NCBI GenBank assembly: GCA_036401335.1
Contig: DASWVC010000089.1
Span: 1-5,602 of the forward strand
Reading direction: 5' to 3'
Length of the DNA stretch: 5,602 nucleotides
Origin: DASWVC01 sp036401335
GTDB lineage: Bacteria > Verrucomicrobiota > Verrucomicrobiia > Chthoniobacterales > JAFAMB01
Each line of letters starts with the position of its first letter. Position 1 is the stretch's first letter. A program made the position numbers and the translations under genes. Shown in pieces: positions 3,848 through 5,602 of the stretch. Under the pieces are notes generated by a model. The model had not been told where the DNA came from. It did no database searches and saw only the letters and a program-made list of their open reading frames with translations.

Positions 3848-5602
3848 ATGCACCGACGAGTTTTGCTGTCTGTTTGCCTCTGCCTGTGGTTTAGCGGCGC
3901 CTTGTTGAACCCGGCGACCGCGCAGGTGCAGGATGGTCGGGAGTTGGTCAAAGCCACACTGGTGGCAGATTGCACCAGCCTGAAGCCGGGAGCGACCTTC
4001 CACCTGGGGGTACTCTACCAGATGGTGCCTGGCTGGCACATTTACTGGAAATATTCCGGCGATGCCGGGATCCCGACAAAAATCGAATGGCAATTGCCGG
4101 CCGGTTTTCAAGCCGGCGACTTGCGGTGGCCCCAGCCCGCCCGAGAAAAGGAGCCCGGCGATCTCCAGGTCTTTTCTTATCCGAGTGAGGTGTTGCTCTG
4201 GACCGAGGTGAAAGTTCCGGCGCAGCTGCCCGATGGTCCGGTGCAGTTGAAGGCACACTCGGAATGGCTGGTCTGCGAGCGTTCCTGCGTGCCCGGCAAG
4301 GCTGACCTCGCGCTGAACTTGCCATCGGGCGAAGCCGGGCCAAGCGCTGCGGCCGCGACGTTTAACCGGTACGCCGAGCGAACGCCCGCTCCGTTGCCGG
4401 CCGACTTGAAGGTTGGCCTGATCCGGGAAGGCAAGCAATTGCGGGTGCACGTCGAGGGCGGGCCGGAAAACGGTCCCTGGGACTTCTACCCGGTGCCGCC
4501 GGGCGATGCCGAGCTGGGTCACGGCGTTACGACGGGCCGGGACATTGCTTTTCCGGTGGTAGGCGAGGGGCAGCCGATTCAAAAGCTGCCGGGCCTTCTC
4601 GTGCTTGGGACAGGTCAAGACCAGAGGGCGTATGAGGCGCTGGCCGAAGGGGGCGGAGCGGAGCAGGCGCCGGCTTCGCAGGCGCAGACGAATCCAGGCG
4701 GGCTGCTCCAGGTGTTAGCGTTCGCGTTTCTCGGCGGGTTGATCTTGAACGTGATGCCTTGCGTGCTGCCGGTGATTTCGCTTAAAGTTTTTGGGTTCGT
4801 GTCGGAAGCCGGACAGGAACCCCGCAAGTTGATGCGCCTGGCCCTGACTTACGTTGCCGGCATGCTGGCCTGTTTTCTGGCGTTGGCAGCCATCGTTTGC
4901 ACCCTGCGGATTGCCGGCACGCGGGTGGGCTGGGGATTTCAATTTCAGGATTACCGGTTCGTCTTTGGGGTGGCCCTGGTGGTGTTCGCCTTCGCGCTCA
5001 ACCTGTTTGGCGTTTTTGAACTGAGCGTGTCGGCCCAGGCAACGGGTGGCCTCGCCCGGCTCGCAAACGGCCATGGTTACGGGGGTGCTTTTTTTCAAGG
5101 GGTGTTTGCCACGGTGCTGGCCACGCCTTGCACGGCGCCCTTTCTCGGGACGGCCTCAGCCTTCGCCTTCGCCCAAGCTCCAGCCTTCACGGTTTTGGTC
5201 TTTTTCGTGATCGGGCTCGGCATGTCCTCGCCTTACCTTTTACTGGCCTTCAACCCGAGGTGGCTTCGGTTTCTCCCTAAGCCCGGCGCATGGATGGTCA
5301 GGGTCAAACAACTTTTCGGGTTTCTTCTGGCAGGGACGCTCCTCTGGTTGCTGTGGATCATCGGGCAGCTGCGGGGTGTGCCGGGCACGGTTGAGCTCGG
5401 CGCGGCGTTGTTGGTGGTTGCGGTTCTGGCCTGGATCAAAGGATCGTTCTGGACACCGTATGCCTCCGGGCAGGCCAAAGCCTGGGCCATTGCGGGCATG
5501 GCCATCACCCTGGCGCTGGCAGGCTTGACCTATCGGCTGGTTACAACCCCCAGCCAAGTGACCTGGCACGAGTTCAGCGCGCAAAACCTGAACTCGGCGT
5601 TG
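3848..5602 (+). CDS. DsbD/ScsB-type protein-disulfide reductase, 3' end outside window
   Basis: The frame is open to the last base (585 codons). The product would carry electrons from cytoplasmic thioredoxin across the inner membrane to periplasmic thiol proteins. A signal peptide (MHRR, hydrophobic 5-20, likely cleavage at ATA-Q near 25-26) leads to the periplasmic N-terminal domain. That domain has PGWHIYWKYSGDAGIPTKIEW (61-81) and WLVCERSCVPG (140-150), with C143 and C147 as a probable redox pair. A second beta-rich segment (about 185-255) and an Ala/Gly/Gln linker precede about eight membrane helices (near 284-309, 331-351, 370-388, 413-438, 445-466, 484-506, 514-530, 544-561). NVMPCVLPV (C305) and ATPCTAPFLG (C428) are the paired membrane cysteines of the CcdA/DsbD fold. 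VTWHEFSAQNL (571-581) resembles the lead-in to the C-terminal thioredoxin domain, whose CxxC is not in view. An ATG at 3818 is an alternative start, but 3848 gives the better signal peptide. The upstream neighbour at 3159-3707 is divergent. Confidence 0.9.
   Translation, partial: MHRRVLLSVCLCLWFSGALLNPATAQVQDGRELVKATLVADCTSLKPGATFHLGVLYQMVPGWHIYWKYSGDAGIPTKIEWQLPAGFQAGDLRWPQPAREKEPGDLQVFSYPSEVLLWTEVKVPAQLPDGPVQLKAHSEWLVCERSCVPGKADLALNLPSGEAGPSAAAATFNRYAERTPAPLPADLKVGLIREGKQLRVHVEGGPENGPWDFYPVPPGDAELGHGVTTGRDIAFPVVGEGQPIQKLPGLLVLGTGQDQRAYEALAEGGGAEQAPASQAQTNPGGLLQVLAFAFLGGLILNVMPCVLPVISLKVFGFVSEAGQEPRKLMRLALTYVAGMLACFLALAAIVCTLRIAGTRVGWGFQFQDYRFVFGVALVVFAFALNLFGVFELSVSAQATGGLARLANGHGYGGAFFQGVFATVLATPCTAPFLGTASAFAFAQAPAFTVLVFFVIGLGMSSPYLLLAFNPRWLRFLPKPGAWMVRVKQLFGFLLAGTLLWLLWIIGQLRGVPGTVELGAALLVVAVLAWIKGSFWTPYASGQAKAWAIAGMAITLALAGLTYRLVTTPSQVTWHEFSAQNLNSAL

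Noticed and set aside
3722..4618. 298-codon antisense frame opposite the DsbD N-terminal region
   Set aside because: It lies opposite an unmistakable DsbD frame that is open to the window edge. The antisense product is Arg/Gln/Pro-rich without recognisable domains.
4715..5584. Further antisense frames opposite the DsbD membrane region
   Set aside because: The plus frame encodes clear membrane helices with the paired cysteine motifs, and the antisense frames are composition artefacts.
1..5602. Previously undescribed multi-gene system (defence, CRISPR, toxin-antitoxin, biosynthetic)
   Set aside because: The genes switch strand repeatedly, belong to unrelated housekeeping or catabolic roles, and show no recurrent repeat array. 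Only the orphan gene at 3159-3707 and the non-coding elements remain unexplained.

Overview
The window is a GC-rich bacterial chromosomal segment. It carries a tRNA-Ser gene, three well-supported protein genes and one probable small gene. An exported polysaccharide hydrolase and a DsbD-type inner-membrane thiol reductase with its sensor domain on the periplasmic side point to a Gram-negative heterotroph. The mix of a short PF-x-x-x-L-x-x-G protein, an orphan conserved protein of unknown function, a secreted GH43 enzyme and a ScsB-like DsbD resembles Verrucomicrobiota or a related PVC lineage. That assignment is an inference from family flavour, not a demonstrated placement.

Layout. Bases 68-307 (+) encode a 79-residue conserved hypothetical protein. 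Bases 308-666 have no convincing gene. They hold the second copy of a 19-bp dyad-symmetric element (first copy at 27-45), a 17-codon signal-peptide-like mini-ORF and a cluster of hairpins. A tRNA-Ser(CGA) lies on the minus strand at 667-753, with a plausible sigma-70-like promoter just upstream. After a region of about 300 bases, a secreted family 43 glycoside hydrolase (1057-3042, +) has a clear Shine-Dalgarno sequence, a candidate promoter, a five-bladed propeller catalytic domain and a C-terminal concanavalin-like sandwich. It converges on an unrecognised 182-residue gene (3159-3707, -), with an imperfect hairpin between the two. That gene is divergent from a DsbD/ScsB-type protein-disulfide reductase (3848 to the window edge, +), which is cut off just where its C-terminal thioredoxin domain should begin.

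The genes do not form an obvious operon or joint pathway. Strand switches separate the GH43 gene, the unknown gene and the DsbD gene, so each is probably transcribed on its own. The GH43 enzyme would release arabinose or xylose oligomers from plant-type polysaccharide outside the cytoplasm. The DsbD protein would carry reducing power across the inner membrane to periplasmic thiol proteins. I see no mobile element, CRISPR array, phage module or recognisable defence system. The points most worth a second look are non-coding: the repeated 19-bp dyad, the competing hairpins beside the tRNA, and the strong inverted repeat in the DsbD leader.
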